The position numbers were made by a program, and so were the translations under genes. The notes below the pieces were generated by a model. That model was given only the letters and a program-made list of their open reading frames with translations, did no database searches and was not told where the DNA came from. From contig NZ_QCYJ01000130.1 in the NCBI RefSeq assembly GCF_003123685.1, forward strand, positions 547,719 through 611,718: a stretch of 64,000 nt of DNA, in the 5' to 3' direction. The stretch's first letter is position 1. Every line of letters starts with the position of its first letter. Of the stretch, positions 1 through 8,911 are shown in pieces. This DNA is from Nocardia aurea (lineage in GTDB: Bacteria > Actinomycetota > Actinomycetes > Mycobacteriales > Mycobacteriaceae).

Positions 1-127
1 CGTCGGCGGGCAGCGGGGGTTCGGTGTAGTCGCCGGAGCGGCCGGGCGCGTCGGGTGCGTTACCCGCGCAGCCGCTCAACAGCGCGGCCACGGCGAGGGC
101 GGCCAGCAGGCCGCGCACCCGGTTCAC
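1..127 (-). CDS. glnH: Solute-binding lipoprotein GlnH, N-terminus only (cut by window edge)
   Basis: The frame opens with GTG at 127 and runs off the left end of the window, so only about 42 residues are visible. They begin MNRVRGLLAALAVAALLSGC: a short basic n-region, a hydrophobic stretch and the lipobox LLSGC, typical of a lipoprotein anchored outside the membrane. The start overlaps the stop of the upstream membrane gene by four bases (GTGA), so the two are translationally coupled. In mycobacteria the same pair, GlnX (membrane sensor) and GlnH (amino-acid-binding lipoprotein), lies next to pknG and signals aspartate/glutamate availability to PknG. The assignment rests mainly on this context, because the binding domain is outside the window. 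Confidence 0.7.
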   Translation of the reverse strand, partial: MNRVRGLLAALAVAALLSGCAGNAPDAPGRSGDYTEPPLPAD

Positions 128-1503
128 CGGTACTCCCGCAGTCGCGGCCACAGGCCGATCAGCACGTAGCCCGCGGCGGCTATGCCGAGTACCTGCGCGC
201 CGGGCGCGAGGAAACCCAGAATTCCGGTGGCGCGGGAGATGTTGGCGCGCAACGTATTCCTCGTCTCAGTGATTCCGTCGTCGAGTGCGCGATCGAGTGC
301 GGCGACCTGCGCGGCGGAGTCCGCGGCGCCGGGGCCGGTCGCGACCGCGGCCGCGCCCTGGAAATCACCGCGTGCCAGCGTCTCGTTCATGCGCTGATGG
401 GCCGCGCGCCAGCGGTCGAGTGCGGCGCGGGCGTCGCGTACCTCGTCGGCGGCGGGCGCGTCACCCGGATATCCGACGAGCAGTTCCTCCAGGCGGGCCG
501 TGCCGAGGTCGTAGACGCGGTCGTAGTCGCCGGTCGCGTCGCGGCGCACCAATTTCAGGGTTTCGGCCGAACGGGCCTGCTGGGTCAGGATGCGACTCTC
601 GGCCAGCCGGGAGGAAGGCACCGCGCCGTCGTCTCGGCCGTGGATCATCGCCGCCGCCGAGACCGAACCGGCGATCACGGTCCACGCCAACAGGATCAGC
701 ATCGCGCCGGAGGAGAGCAGCAGTCCGGCGTTGAACGTCCGGTGCCACCGTTTGGCCACATCGACCTGGGCCCATACCAATACGCCCGCGGCGAGGACGA
801 GGAGCACGATCGCCGTCCACGGCGGGCGCACGTGATGACGCTGGGCGGCGTCGACCGCGTCGGAGCGGTGATCGTGCAGTTCCTCGGCCATCGGCAGCAG
901 CGTCGTCTGCATCTGATTGGACGCTTCGCTCAGATACGCCGCGCCGACCGGGTTTCCGATGCGGTTGTTGGTGCGGGCGGTCTCGACGAGGCCGGTGTAG
1001 ACGGGCAGGCCGGTAGCGATTCCGGTCCGCAGCCGGACGTCGGCGGAGGTGTCGGAGATCGCGCCCGCGGCGTGGCCGGACTGGGTGATCAGTTCCGCCG
1101 CGGCCTCGCCGACGGCCTGTGAGTACCTGTCGCGCACCACTTCCGGCTCGACCCCGCCCGCGATGAAGGCCGTGCTCGCGGCGGCGTCGGCGATCGACAG
1201 GGTCGTGTAGAGGCGATGGGCGGAATGGGCGTCGGGTTCGGTGTCGTCGAGCAACACCTCGAGCGACTGCTGACGCTCACCGACCGCCCCCGCCGTGAGG
1301 ACGCCCGCGGCGAGGCACAATCCGATCAGGAGCAATCCCAGGGCAATCAGACGGGCGGGAGAGGACTGCGCGAAGAATCGTAGATCGACCGCGTCCAACT
1401 GTCGGCGCAGCGCCACCGCCTGCGGCCCACCGAAGTGCTTGCGCGCCGATTCGGCACCGACCGACGGTGGCCGCGAGGCCGCCGGTTGCTCGGTCCGAGC
1501 CAT
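124..1503 (-). CDS. glnX: GlnX-like membrane sensor protein
   Basis: This 459-residue protein has one hydrophobic helix near residues 50-72, a large, mostly polar helical segment to about 225, two further helices near 227-282 and one close to the C-terminus (about 430-450). That is the layout of a sensor with a helical extracytoplasmic domain. It is the counterpart of M. tuberculosis Rv0412c (GlnX), judged by position between glnH and mutT3 and by topology. ATG 1503 was chosen because GGAGG (1509-1513) lies 5 nt upstream; an in-frame GTG at 1509 would overlap that ribosome-binding site. The stop overlaps the glnH start. The family partners with GlnH in the PknG nutrient-sensing pathway; that role here is inferred. 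Confidence 0.7.
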   Translation of the reverse strand: MARTEQPAASRPPSVGAESARKHFGGPQAVALRRQLDAVDLRFFAQSSPARLIALGLLLIGLCLAAGVLTAGAVGERQQSLEVLLDDTEPDAHSAHRLYTTLSIADAAASTAFIAGGVEPEVVRDRYSQAVGEAAAELITQSGHAAGAISDTSADVRLRTGIATGLPVYTGLVETARTNNRIGNPVGAAYLSEASNQMQTTLLPMAEELHDHRSDAVDAAQRHHVRPPWTAIVLLVLAAGVLVWAQVDVAKRWHRTFNAGLLLSSGAMLILLAWTVIAGSVSAAAMIHGRDDGAVPSSRLAESRILTQQARSAETLKLVRRDATGDYDRVYDLGTARLEELLVGYPGDAPAADEVRDARAALDRWRAAHQRMNETLARGDFQGAAAVATGPGAADSAAQVAALDRALDDGITETRNTLRANISRATGILGFLAPGAQVLGIAAAGYVLIGLWPRLREYR

Positions 1504-1641
1504 GTGCACCTCCGGGTCCGCGCCCCATGTGGACGCCTGCGTCGCAGTTTATTGTTGTTCTACCGGTGCCGCGGCGTGTGAGACACCCCCGGGTAGGCAG
1601 TGCGGTGGAACACGGCAGCGGCTGGATGAGGATGGATAGCG

Positions 1642-2352
1642 ATGCGTGGTGACGGTGACGGATGGTCGCGGGACCCGGACGGTAAACGGTACTGGGGCCG
1701 ATACGGCGCTGCCGGATTGTTGCTGCGGGCCCCGCTCGGCGGCGGCGGTGTCGCGGTACTGCTCCAGCACCGCGCCCCGTGGAGCCATCAGGGCGGCACC
1801 TGGGCGCTGCCCGGCGGCGCGCTCGACAGTCACGAGACGCCGATGAAGGCCGCCGTGCGCGAGGCATGGGAAGAAGCGGGCATCGAGCCGGAGGTGGTCC
1901 GGGTGCGCGGCGAGCGCGTGACGGCGATGGCGCCGGGCGGCTGGATCTACACCACGGTCGTCGCCGACACCACGACAACACTGTCCACCAGCCTCAACCG
2001 TGAGAGCACGGCCCTGGCCTGGGTGCCGGAGGACGAGGTCGCCGACCGGCCGCTGCATCCCGGTTTCGCGGCCGCCTGGCCCGCGCTGCGTGCCGCGCCC
2101 GCCCGCGTGTGCCTGGACGGTTACGCGGACGCCGTCACCCTCGCGAGCGCCCTCCCGCGCGTCGTGGATCTGGCCGAACAGGGCTTCGTCTGGCTGCATT
2201 CGGATCCGGACGGACCCGGTGCCGACGCCGAGATCGTGGACGGGGTTGCTGCCGAGATGTCCACGATCGGCGGTGCGGGGTCCGATTCGTCGGATTTCTC
2301 GGAGAGTGCGGGATCGGCGCTGTCGCTGACACGCGAACAAGTGCTGTCCTGA
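1642..2352 (+). CDS. mutT3: Nudix hydrolase, MutT3-like
   Basis: A 236-residue protein with a full Nudix box at residues 59-81 (GGALDSHE, then REAWEEAG), giving the Gx5Ex7REUxEExGU pattern that binds catalytic magnesium. The upstream WALPGG is also typical. M. tuberculosis Rv0413 (mutT3), at the same place beside glnX and thiE, is annotated as an 8-oxo-dGTP pyrophosphatase; substrate specificity cannot be read from sequence. The C-terminal ~50 residues are acidic and Ser-rich and look disordered. The ATG at 1642 follows a GAGGA stretch about 9 nt upstream. It is transcribed divergently from glnX and faces a 28-bp palindrome shared with thiE. Confidence 0.85.
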   Translation: MRGDGDGWSRDPDGKRYWGRYGAAGLLLRAPLGGGGVAVLLQHRAPWSHQGGTWALPGGALDSHETPMKAAVREAWEEAGIEPEVVRVRGERVTAMAPGGWIYTTVVADTTTTLSTSLNRESTALAWVPEDEVADRPLHPGFAAAWPALRAAPARVCLDGYADAVTLASALPRVVDLAEQGFVWLHSDPDGPGADAEIVDGVAAEMSTIGGAGSDSSDFSESAGSALSLTREQVLS

Positions 2353-2363
2353 GCGACGCGACG

Positions 2364-2391
2364 GCGGCCGTGTCGACGTCGACACGGCCGC
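2364..2391. terminator. Perfect 28-bp palindrome between convergent mutT3 and thiE
   Basis: Two 14-nt arms (GCGGCCGTGTCGAC and its exact complement) abut without spacer between the convergent stops of mutT3 (2352) and thiE (2433). No T-tract follows on either strand, so this fits the U-less bidirectional terminators common in actinobacteria. Confidence 0.6.
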
Positions 2392-2432
2392 GCCCCCGCC
2401 CCCGGCGAACTCGAACGGGGACACCGAGGGAT

Positions 2433-3131
2433 TCAGGCGTTCTCCAGCAGCGCGATCTTCAGTTCGCGGGCGGCGGCCTCCGGATCGCGCGCCTCGGTGA
2501 TGGCGCGCACGACCACGATCCGGTCCGCGCCCGCTTCGAGTAGTTCGGGTAGTCGTCCGGCGTCGATCCCGCCGATGGCGAACCAGGGCCGGGTCGGATG
2601 CGCGTCGGCCGTGGAGCGGATCAGGTCCAGACTCGCGGGCTGGCGCCCGGGCTTGGTCGGCGTCGCCCAGACCGGGCCGGTGCAGAAGTAGTCGATGTGA
2701 TCGTCGATGGCGGCCAGTCCGGCCTGGTTCCTGTTGTGGGTGGAGCGCCCGATCACCACATCCGGCCCGACGATGCGGCGGGCGTAGTAGGGCGGCAGAT
2801 CCCCCTGACCGAGATGCAGCACGTCCGCGCCCGCTGCCAGCGCGATATCGGCGCGATCGTTCACCGCGACAAGTCCGCCGTGTCTGCGCGCGGCCGATTT
2901 CAATTCCGCCAGCGCACCGAGCTCGGCCTTGGCCTCCAGCGGCCCGAATTTCGCCTCACCGGGCGAACCCTTGTCGCGCAACTGGATGATGTCGACGCCG
3001 CCCGCGAACGCCGCGTCGGCGAACTTGGCCAGATCACCCCGGTCCCGCCGCGCGTCCGTGCAGAGATAGAGCCGCGCGGTCGCCAGACGTTCCCTCGGCG
3101 GCAAGGGTCGGTTGGGGTGGGAGGGTTGCAC
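2433..3131 (-). CDS. thiE: Thiamine-phosphate synthase
   Basis: ThiE couples HMP pyrophosphate to the thiazole phosphate to make thiamine monophosphate. The 232-residue TIM-barrel protein shows the family signatures: LCTDARRD near residue 23, QLRDKG near 51, GPVWATPTK around 160 and the phosphate-binding FAIGGID with ADRIVVVRAI near the C-terminus. The start is GTG 3131. A TACGGT hexamer (complement of 3139-3144) ends 7 nt before it, so a leaderless mRNA is likely. It is divergent from thiO-thiS-thiG, so the thiazole-forming and coupling steps sit together, as in M. tuberculosis Rv0414c-Rv0417. No thiamine riboswitch is apparent. Confidence 0.95.
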   Translation of the reverse strand: MQPSHPNRPLPPRERLATARLYLCTDARRDRGDLAKFADAAFAGGVDIIQLRDKGSPGEAKFGPLEAKAELGALAELKSAARRHGGLVAVNDRADIALAAGADVLHLGQGDLPPYYARRIVGPDVVIGRSTHNRNQAGLAAIDDHIDYFCTGPVWATPTKPGRQPASLDLIRSTADAHPTRPWFAIGGIDAGRLPELLEAGADRIVVVRAITEARDPEAAARELKIALLENA

Positions 3132-3138
3132 GCCCTCG

Positions 3139-3157
3139 ACCGTAGCCGCGCTACCGT
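3139..3157. promoter_or_regulatory. Divergent -10 elements for thiE and thiO
   Basis: TACGGT on the minus strand (3144-3139) lies 7 nt ahead of the thiE GTG. TACCGT on the plus strand (3152-3157) lies about 30 nt ahead of the thiO start, leaving room for a short leader. The two hexamers are 7 bp apart, so polymerase at one would probably exclude the other. -35 elements are not convincing. Confidence 0.4.
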
Positions 3158-3187
3158 GGGGATGCGAACACGGAGGTCAGAAGGCAG

Positions 3188-4306
3188 GTGAGAATAGTGC
3201 GGACGCTGGCCGTAGTCGGTGGTGGCGCCATCGGTCTGGCCATCGCGTGGCGCGCGGCCGAGTCGGGCTGGTCGGTCACCCTGTTCGATCCCGCCGTCGG
3301 CTCCGGAGCCTCCTGGGTGGCCGGTGGCATGCTCGCCCCGCTGTCGGAAGGCTGGCCCGGCGAGGATCGGGTGCTGGAGTTCGGGGCCGCGTCCCTGAAC
3401 CGCTGGCCGGATTTCGCCGCGCGTCTGGAGACCGCGACCGGGGTACGGGTTTTCGTGGCCGACGAGACGCTGACCGTCGCACTCGACACCGCCGACGTCG
3501 CCGACCTGCGCACCGTCGCCGAATGGGTCGGCGGGCACGGCCACGATATGCGCGTACTCGACCGTCGGCAGGTCCGCGCCGCCGAACCCGCGCTCGCCCG
3601 CACCGTGCGCGCCGGACTGCTCGCCCCCGCCGAACCCGCCATCGACAACCGGCGGCTGCTCGACGGCCTGCGCCGCGCGTGCGCGGACGCCGGGGTCCGG
3701 ACGCGCGCCGAGGCCGTCGACGACCTCGACGACCTGCCCTTCGACCAGATCGTGCTCGCCGCGGGTGCGCGGTCGGCGCGACTGCGGCCCGAACTTCCGG
3801 TGCGTCCGGTCAAGGGTGAGATCCTGCGCCTGCGTCATCGGCCGGGAGCCGCGCCCGCACCGACCCGTGTCATCCGGGCGCGGGTGCACGGCAGGTCGGT
3901 ATATCTGGTGCCGCGCGGCGACGGCATCGTCGTCGGGGCGACACAGTACGAGGCCGGTTTCGACACGACCGTCACCGTGGCCGGCGTGCGCGATCTCATC
4001 GCCGACGCCGAAGCCGTCGTGCCCGGCATCGGCGAATACGAACTGGCCGAGGCCATCGCGGGCTCGCGTCCGGGAACCCCGGACAATCTGCCGCTGATCG
4101 GCAGACTCACCGACCGGATCGTCGCCGCGACCGGCCACGGCCGCAACGGCATGCTCGCGGTCCCGCTCACCGTCGATGCCACCCTCGGCTGGCTGGCGGA
4201 CGCACCGGTCGCCGAGGCGCTCGCGGCCGACCCACGACGTTTCACCACGGCTACATCGACAACGGCGACCACGCCACCCGTTTCATCGGTAGGAGGAATT
4301 CGATGA
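3188..4306 (+). CDS. thiO: Glycine oxidase ThiO
   Basis: ThiO is an FAD enzyme that oxidises glycine to the imine used by ThiG to build the thiamine thiazole. The 372-residue protein starts with the dinucleotide-binding fold (VVGGGAIGLAIAW), contains the DAO-type GASWVAGGML segment after it and ends with PGTPDNLPLIG and ATGHGRNGM, which contact FAD in this family. The GTG at 3188 follows an AAGGCAG ribosome-binding site; a GTG at 3197 is possible. Its stop overlaps the thiS ATG by four bases, so thiO-thiS-thiG is one coupled operon. Confidence 0.93.
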   Translation: MRIVRTLAVVGGGAIGLAIAWRAAESGWSVTLFDPAVGSGASWVAGGMLAPLSEGWPGEDRVLEFGAASLNRWPDFAARLETATGVRVFVADETLTVALDTADVADLRTVAEWVGGHGHDMRVLDRRQVRAAEPALARTVRAGLLAPAEPAIDNRRLLDGLRRACADAGVRTRAEAVDDLDDLPFDQIVLAAGARSARLRPELPVRPVKGEILRLRHRPGAAPAPTRVIRARVHGRSVYLVPRGDGIVVGATQYEAGFDTTVTVAGVRDLIADAEAVVPGIGEYELAEAIAGSRPGTPDNLPLIGRLTDRIVAATGHGRNGMLAVPLTVDATLGWLADAPVAEALAADPRRFTTATSTTATTPPVSSVGGIR

Positions 4307-4521
4307 CCGCGACATCAATCCCGATAGGTGTCACCGTGAACGGTGAGGATCACGAATTCGGCGAACCACTCAGTGTCCGTGAACTGCTGACGCGACTGAA
4401 CCTGCCGAGCAAAGGTGTGGCACTCGCGGTCGACGGGGTGGTCTTCCCCAAGTCCCGCTGGGACGAACCGGTCGGGCGCGGCTGGACCATCGAGGTGCTG
4501 ACGGCGGTGCAGGGTGGCTGA
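4303..4521 (+). CDS. thiS: Sulfur carrier protein ThiS
   Basis: A 72-residue ubiquitin-fold protein ending in the diagnostic Gly-Gly, which is adenylated and converted to thiocarboxylate to donate sulfur to ThiG. It begins inside the thiO stop (ATGA) and its own last codons overlap thiG by 8 bp, which keeps carrier and acceptor stoichiometrically coupled. Length and the VNGE start of strand 1 match the family. Confidence 0.95.
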   Translation: MTATSIPIGVTVNGEDHEFGEPLSVRELLTRLNLPSKGVALAVDGVVFPKSRWDEPVGRGWTIEVLTAVQGG

Positions 4522-5284
4522 ATCCCTCCGGCTACCGCCCCTGCGCATCGCCGACCGGGATTTCGATTCCCGGCTCATCATGGGCACCGGCGGCGCGGAA
4601 TCGCTGAGCGTGCTGGAGGAGGCGTTACTCGCCTCCGGCACCGAACTGACCACCGTCGCCATGCGCCGTGTCGACGCGGCGGGCGGCACGGGCGTGCTCG
4701 ATCTGCTCAAACGACTCGACATCATGCCGCTGCCCAATACCGCGGGCTGTCGGACGGCTGCCGAGGCGGTGCTGACCGCCCGCCTGGCACGCGAGGCGCT
4801 CGACACCGAATGGGTCAAACTCGAGGTGATCGCCGACGAGCGCACCCTGCTGCCCGATCCCGTCGAATTGCTCGACGCCGCCGAACAACTCGTCGATGAC
4901 GAATTCAAGGTCCTGCCCTACACCAGCGACGATCCGGTCCTCGCCCGCCGCCTCGAGGACGCGGGTTGCGTCGCGGTCATGCCGCTCGGCTCCCCCATCG
5001 GCACCGGCCTCGGCATCGGCAATCCACACAATATCGAGATGATCGTCGCCGCCGCGGGCGTGCCCGTCATCCTCGACGCGGGCATCGGCACCGCCAGTGA
5101 CGCCGCCCTGGCCATGGAACTCGGCTGCTCCGCCGTCCTGCTCGCCACCGCCGTCACCCGGGCCAAAGAGCCCGCGATGATGGCCGCGGCCATGGCATCG
5201 GCGGTCCGAGCGGGTTACCTGGCCCGCCGCGCGGGACGGATCCCGAAACGCTTCTGGGCGCAGGCTTCCTCACCGGCGCTGTGA
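4514..5284 (+). CDS. thiG: Thiazole synthase ThiG
   Basis: ThiG condenses deoxyxylulose phosphate, dehydroglycine and the ThiS thiocarboxylate into the thiazole phosphate. The 256-residue TIM barrel carries FDSRLIMGTGG near residue 17, the PNTAGCRTA motif (74-82), the Schiff-base lysine in EWVKLEVI (Lys102) and GIGTASDAALAMELG near the C-terminal phosphate site. It begins at GTG 4514 inside thiS. It is the last gene of the thi operon and is convergent with ackA, with only 26 bp between the stops. Confidence 0.96.
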   Translation: MAESLRLPPLRIADRDFDSRLIMGTGGAESLSVLEEALLASGTELTTVAMRRVDAAGGTGVLDLLKRLDIMPLPNTAGCRTAAEAVLTARLAREALDTEWVKLEVIADERTLLPDPVELLDAAEQLVDDEFKVLPYTSDDPVLARRLEDAGCVAVMPLGSPIGTGLGIGNPHNIEMIVAAAGVPVILDAGIGTASDAALAMELGCSAVLLATAVTRAKEPAMMAAAMASAVRAGYLARRAGRIPKRFWAQASSPAL

Positions 5285-5310
5285 ACTCGGCGAGCGCGAG
5301 AAACAGGCGG

Positions 5311-6558
5311 TCAGCGGCCCCCGCTCTCGACGGAATTCGATCGCCCGCCGCGTTCGGCGACCACCCGGCTCGCGGCGCGGGCGATAGCCAGTTCCTCGTT
5401 GGTCGGCACGACCAGGACCGGGACCTTCGCGCCCGCGGGTGAGATATACCTGGCACCACGCTCTTTCGCGGTGTTGCGGGCCGGGTCGACGGTGATGCCG
5501 AAATTCTCCAACCCCGCCAGCGCGTCGGCGCGGACCGCGGGGCTGTTCTCTCCGACGCCCGCGGTGAAGGTGATGGCGTCGACGCGGCCCAACTCCACCA
5601 GGTACGCGCCGAGGTAGCGGCGCAGCCGGTGGATGTAGACGTCGTAGGCCAGGCGGGCCGATTCGTCGCCCGCGTCGATGAGTCGCTGCAATTCGCGGAA
5701 ATCGTTGACCCCGGACAGGCCCTTGATACCGGAATTCCGGTTGAGCAGTCGATCTATGGCGTCGGCATCGAGACCGGCCGAGCGCATGAGATGCAGCAGG
5801 ATGCCCGGATCGAGATCGCCGCCGCGGGTGCCCATCACCAGACCTTCCAGCGGGGTGAGTCCCATGGTCGTGTCGGCCGGATCGCCGCCTCGGACGGCGG
5901 AGGCCGAGGCGCCGTTGCCGAGGTGGAAGATGATCTGATTCGTCCGATCCGGCGCTCGGTCCAGGAATTCGGCGACCTGTCCCGCCACGTATTCGTGCGA
6001 GGTGCCGTGGAACCCGTATTTCCGGATACCGTGTGCCGCCGCGACTTTCGCGTCGATCGCGTAGGTTTTCGCGGCTTCGGGCAGGCCGTGGAAGAACGCG
6101 GTATCGAAGACGGCGACCTGCGGCACACCGGGCAGCAGCTCGCGCGTGCTCTCGATTCCGGTGACATTGGCCGGATTGTGCAGCGGTGCGAGAGTGGACA
6201 ATTCGGAGATCGCCGCCACCACGTCATCGGTGATCAGCGTCGGCTCGTAGAAGATCTCACCGCCGTGCACCACCCGGTGACCGACCGCGCGCACCCCGGC
6301 GGCGGCCAGGTCGTGGCCGGTGTCGGCGAACATGTCGAAGACCAGGCGCAATCCCGCCTTGTGGTCCGGGATCGGGCCCTCGTGTTCGATACGCCTGCCG
6401 TCGGCTCGATGCTCGACCGAGCCGCGCTCCTCACCGATCCGCTCCACCAGCCCGGACGCCGCGACCACGCCCGATTCCGGGTCGAGCAGCTGGTATTTGA
6501 TGGACGAGGAGCCGGAATTGATCACCAGCACCAGATCGTCCGCGCGTTCGCTCATCAT
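5311..6558 (-). CDS. ackA: Acetate kinase
   Basis: AckA interconverts acetyl phosphate + ADP and acetate + ATP. The 415-residue protein shows the two ASKHA signatures: VLVINSGSSSIKYQL at the N-terminus and GHRVVHGG, with the adenosine-site GTRGGDLDPG and the TAGVGENS loop later. Two consecutive ATGs (6558, 6555) follow a GAGGAAGG ribosome-binding site. It lies downstream of pta in the same orientation, separated by 138 bp, so they probably form one acetate-overflow unit. In M. tuberculosis (Rv0408-Rv0409) the pair is oriented opposite to its glnX/thi neighbours compared with here. Confidence 0.96.
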   Translation of the reverse strand: MMSERADDLVLVINSGSSSIKYQLLDPESGVVAASGLVERIGEERGSVEHRADGRRIEHEGPIPDHKAGLRLVFDMFADTGHDLAAAGVRAVGHRVVHGGEIFYEPTLITDDVVAAISELSTLAPLHNPANVTGIESTRELLPGVPQVAVFDTAFFHGLPEAAKTYAIDAKVAAAHGIRKYGFHGTSHEYVAGQVAEFLDRAPDRTNQIIFHLGNGASASAVRGGDPADTTMGLTPLEGLVMGTRGGDLDPGILLHLMRSAGLDADAIDRLLNRNSGIKGLSGVNDFRELQRLIDAGDESARLAYDVYIHRLRRYLGAYLVELGRVDAITFTAGVGENSPAVRADALAGLENFGITVDPARNTAKERGARYISPAGAKVPVLVVPTNEELAIARAASRVVAERGGRSNSVESGGR

Positions 6559-6696
6559 GCCTTCCTCGTACCGCTGTAGCTCACATCCGCGTTCACCGGG
6601 ATGCCGTGTGCCGCGTCACCGGTGCGGGCACAGACCGCCCGTCGACGTCCACTCTCACGCGTGGCCGTTCACCGCGCCACCGCCCACACGCAGCGC

Positions 6697-8769
6697 TCAT
6701 TCGCCCTGCGCCTGGATCGCGGTGATCGCCACCGTATTGACGATGTCGGCGACCAGCGCACCCCGCGACAGGTCGTTGACCGGCTTGTTCAATCCCTGCA
6801 ACACCGGACCGATGGCGATCGCGCCCGCGCTGCGCTGCACGGCTTTGTAGGTGTTGTTGCCGGTATTGAGATCCGGGAAGATGAACACCGTCGCGCGTCC
6901 GGCGACCACGGAGTCGGGGAGTTTGGTGGTGGCGACCGTCGGTTCGATCGCCGCGTCGTACTGGATCGGACCCTCCACCAACAGTTCCGAGGCGCGTTCG
7001 CGCACCAGCTTGGTCGCCACCCTGACCTTGTCGACGTCGGCGCCGCTGCCGGATTCACCGGTCGAATACGACAGCATGGCGATACGCGGGTCGATGCCGA
7101 AACGCGCGGCGGTCTTCGCCGAGGAGATCGCGATATCGGCGAGCTGTTCCGAACTCGGGTCGGGGACGACGGCGCAGTCACCGTAGGCCAGCACCCGATC
7201 GGCCAGACACATCAGGAAGACGCTGGACACCGTGGAGACGCCGGGAACGGTTTTGATGATCTCGAAGGACGGGCGGATGGTGTGCGCGGTGGTGTGCGCG
7301 GCGCCGGAAACCATGCCGTCGGCGATGCCCTTGTGCACCATCATGGTGCCGAAATACGAGATGTCGACCACGATTTCGCGCGCGCGCTCGATGGTCATGC
7401 CCTTGTGCCTGCGCAATTCGGTGTACTCGGCGGCGAATTCGTCCAGGTAGCCGGAGGTTCGGGGGCTGAGCACCTCGGCGTCGGAGATGTCGACGCCGAG
7501 TTCGGCGGCCCTGGCCCGCACACCGGCCTCCTCGCCGAGGATCACCAGGTCGGCGATCTTGCGTTGCAGCACCCGGCCCGCCGCGCGCAGCACGCGATCG
7601 TCGTCACCTTCGGGTAGCACGATGCGTTTGCGGTCGGCGCGCGCCCGCTCGATCAGCTGGTATTCGAACATCTGCGGGGTGACGATATTCGTCCGCGGCA
7701 CGGCGATGCGGCGCAGCAGTTCCAGCGCGTCCACGTGCTGTTCCATCAGTGCGAGCGCGGTATTGACCTTGCGCGGATTACCGGCCGACATGCGCCCGCG
7801 CGTGCGATATGCGGCGCTCGCGGTGTCGTATGTGCCCAATTCCGTTCGGAGAATGGGTAGTCGGGGTTTGAGCCCCTCCATCAGCCGCGCGACGGCGGGA
7901 TGGGGCAACATGCCGCCGTTCATGATGATGCCCGACAGCGACGGGAATCCGGCCGCCTCGTGCGCGTTGACGACGGCGAGCAGGACATCGGAACGGTCAC
8001 CGGGGGCGATCACCACGACGCCGTCGGTCAGCCGTTCCAGGATGTGTTCGGCCGTCATGCCGCCCACCATGATCTTCAGCGCTTCACGGTGCAGCAGTTC
8101 CGGGTCGCCGCTGTACATCTCGCCGTCGACGGCCGTGCACAGTTCGGCCATGGTCGGCGCGATGAGCAGCGGGACCTCGGGCAACGTCCACGATGGCACC
8201 TCGAAACTTCCCAGGGCCGAACAGATCTCGGTGAGTTCACCGGGTTCGCAGCGGTTGGCGATGATCGCGACCAATTGCGCGTGTTCCTGGTCGAGTTCGG
8301 AGACGCACAGGTCGACGAGGTGTCGCACCTCCTCGGGGGTGCGATCGGAACCGCGCACCACCAGCAGCACCGGCGCGCCGAGATTCACCGCGATCCGCGC
8401 GTTGAAACGCAATTCGCTCGGGCTGGCGACATCGGTGTAATCGCTGCCGATCACGACCACCGCGTCGCAGACCCGGGCGACCTCGTGGAATCGCATCACG
8501 ATCTCACTGATCGCGGCATCGGGATCGGTGTGCACCTGTTCGTAGGTGACGCCGACGGCCTGCGCGTAGTCGATATCGGCGGTGCTGTGTTCGAGCAACA
8601 GCTCCAGAATGTAGTCGGGCTCGTCGGTCGACCGGGTGATCGGCCGGAACACCCCGACCCTGGCGGTGCTGGCGCACAGCATCTGGAGTACGCCGAGCGC
8701 GACCGTCGATTTGCCGGTGTCGCCTTCCGGCGAGGCGATGTACACGGTGGACGGAGGTGAGTCGGCCAT
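6697..8769 (-). CDS. pta: Phosphate acetyltransferase, long form
   Basis: Pta converts acetyl-CoA and phosphate to acetyl phosphate. This is the long, three-domain form of about 690 residues: an N-terminal P-loop, CobQ/BioD-like domain (SPEGDTGKSTVALG), a middle DRTGG domain (about 200-330) and the C-terminal catalytic PTA/PTB domain starting near KRIVLPEGDDDRVLRAA. ATG 8769 was preferred to an in-frame ATG at 8820 because homologues begin just before SPPSTVYIAS. It is divergent from the ddn-like gene across 142 bp and upstream of ackA. Confidence 0.95.
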   Translation of the reverse strand: MADSPPSTVYIASPEGDTGKSTVALGVLQMLCASTARVGVFRPITRSTDEPDYILELLLEHSTADIDYAQAVGVTYEQVHTDPDAAISEIVMRFHEVARVCDAVVVIGSDYTDVASPSELRFNARIAVNLGAPVLLVVRGSDRTPEEVRHLVDLCVSELDQEHAQLVAIIANRCEPGELTEICSALGSFEVPSWTLPEVPLLIAPTMAELCTAVDGEMYSGDPELLHREALKIMVGGMTAEHILERLTDGVVVIAPGDRSDVLLAVVNAHEAAGFPSLSGIIMNGGMLPHPAVARLMEGLKPRLPILRTELGTYDTASAAYRTRGRMSAGNPRKVNTALALMEQHVDALELLRRIAVPRTNIVTPQMFEYQLIERARADRKRIVLPEGDDDRVLRAAGRVLQRKIADLVILGEEAGVRARAAELGVDISDAEVLSPRTSGYLDEFAAEYTELRRHKGMTIERAREIVVDISYFGTMMVHKGIADGMVSGAAHTTAHTIRPSFEIIKTVPGVSTVSSVFLMCLADRVLAYGDCAVVPDPSSEQLADIAISSAKTAARFGIDPRIAMLSYSTGESGSGADVDKVRVATKLVRERASELLVEGPIQYDAAIEPTVATTKLPDSVVAGRATVFIFPDLNTGNNTYKAVQRSAGAIAIGPVLQGLNKPVNDLSRGALVADIVNTVAITAIQAQGE

Positions 8770-8899
8770 ATCGCCGAGCTTAATGAGCGGTAACCTCCGG
8801 TGGCCGCCGGAACTCGGCAACTATCCGGAGAATCACGTACCGACCCGGGCGATGATGGTGATCCGCTATAACCCGCGAACCTACGGCGCCGTCGCGGCC

Positions 8900-8911
8900 T
8901 ATAGTCCCGGT
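8900..8911 (+). promoter_or_regulatory. Leaderless promoter of the ddn-like gene
   Basis: TATAGT (8900-8905) is a near-perfect -10 hexamer. Six bases later comes ATG 8912, so the transcript should start at or next to the start codon. No ribosome-binding site precedes the ATG. A second possible -10, TATAAC, lies about 30 nt further upstream. Confidence 0.55.

Noticed and set aside
3132..3187. Thiamine-pyrophosphate riboswitch between thiE and thiO
   Set aside because: Only 56 bp separate the starts and the conserved thi-box sequences are absent.
2900..4138. Long minus-strand open frame across thiE/thiO
   Set aside because: It is antisense to the clearly coding thiO and encodes an Arg/Gly-rich sequence without any family motif; shadow frames of this kind are normal at this GC content.
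6559..6696. Small gene between pta and ackA
   Set aside because: No frame with a credible start, ribosome-binding site or composition; read as an intercistronic gap.
8868..8873. TATAAC as main promoter of the ddn-like gene
   Set aside because: TATAGT at 8900 is closer and spaced exactly for a start at ATG 8912; the upstream hexamer would leave a leader without a ribosome-binding site.
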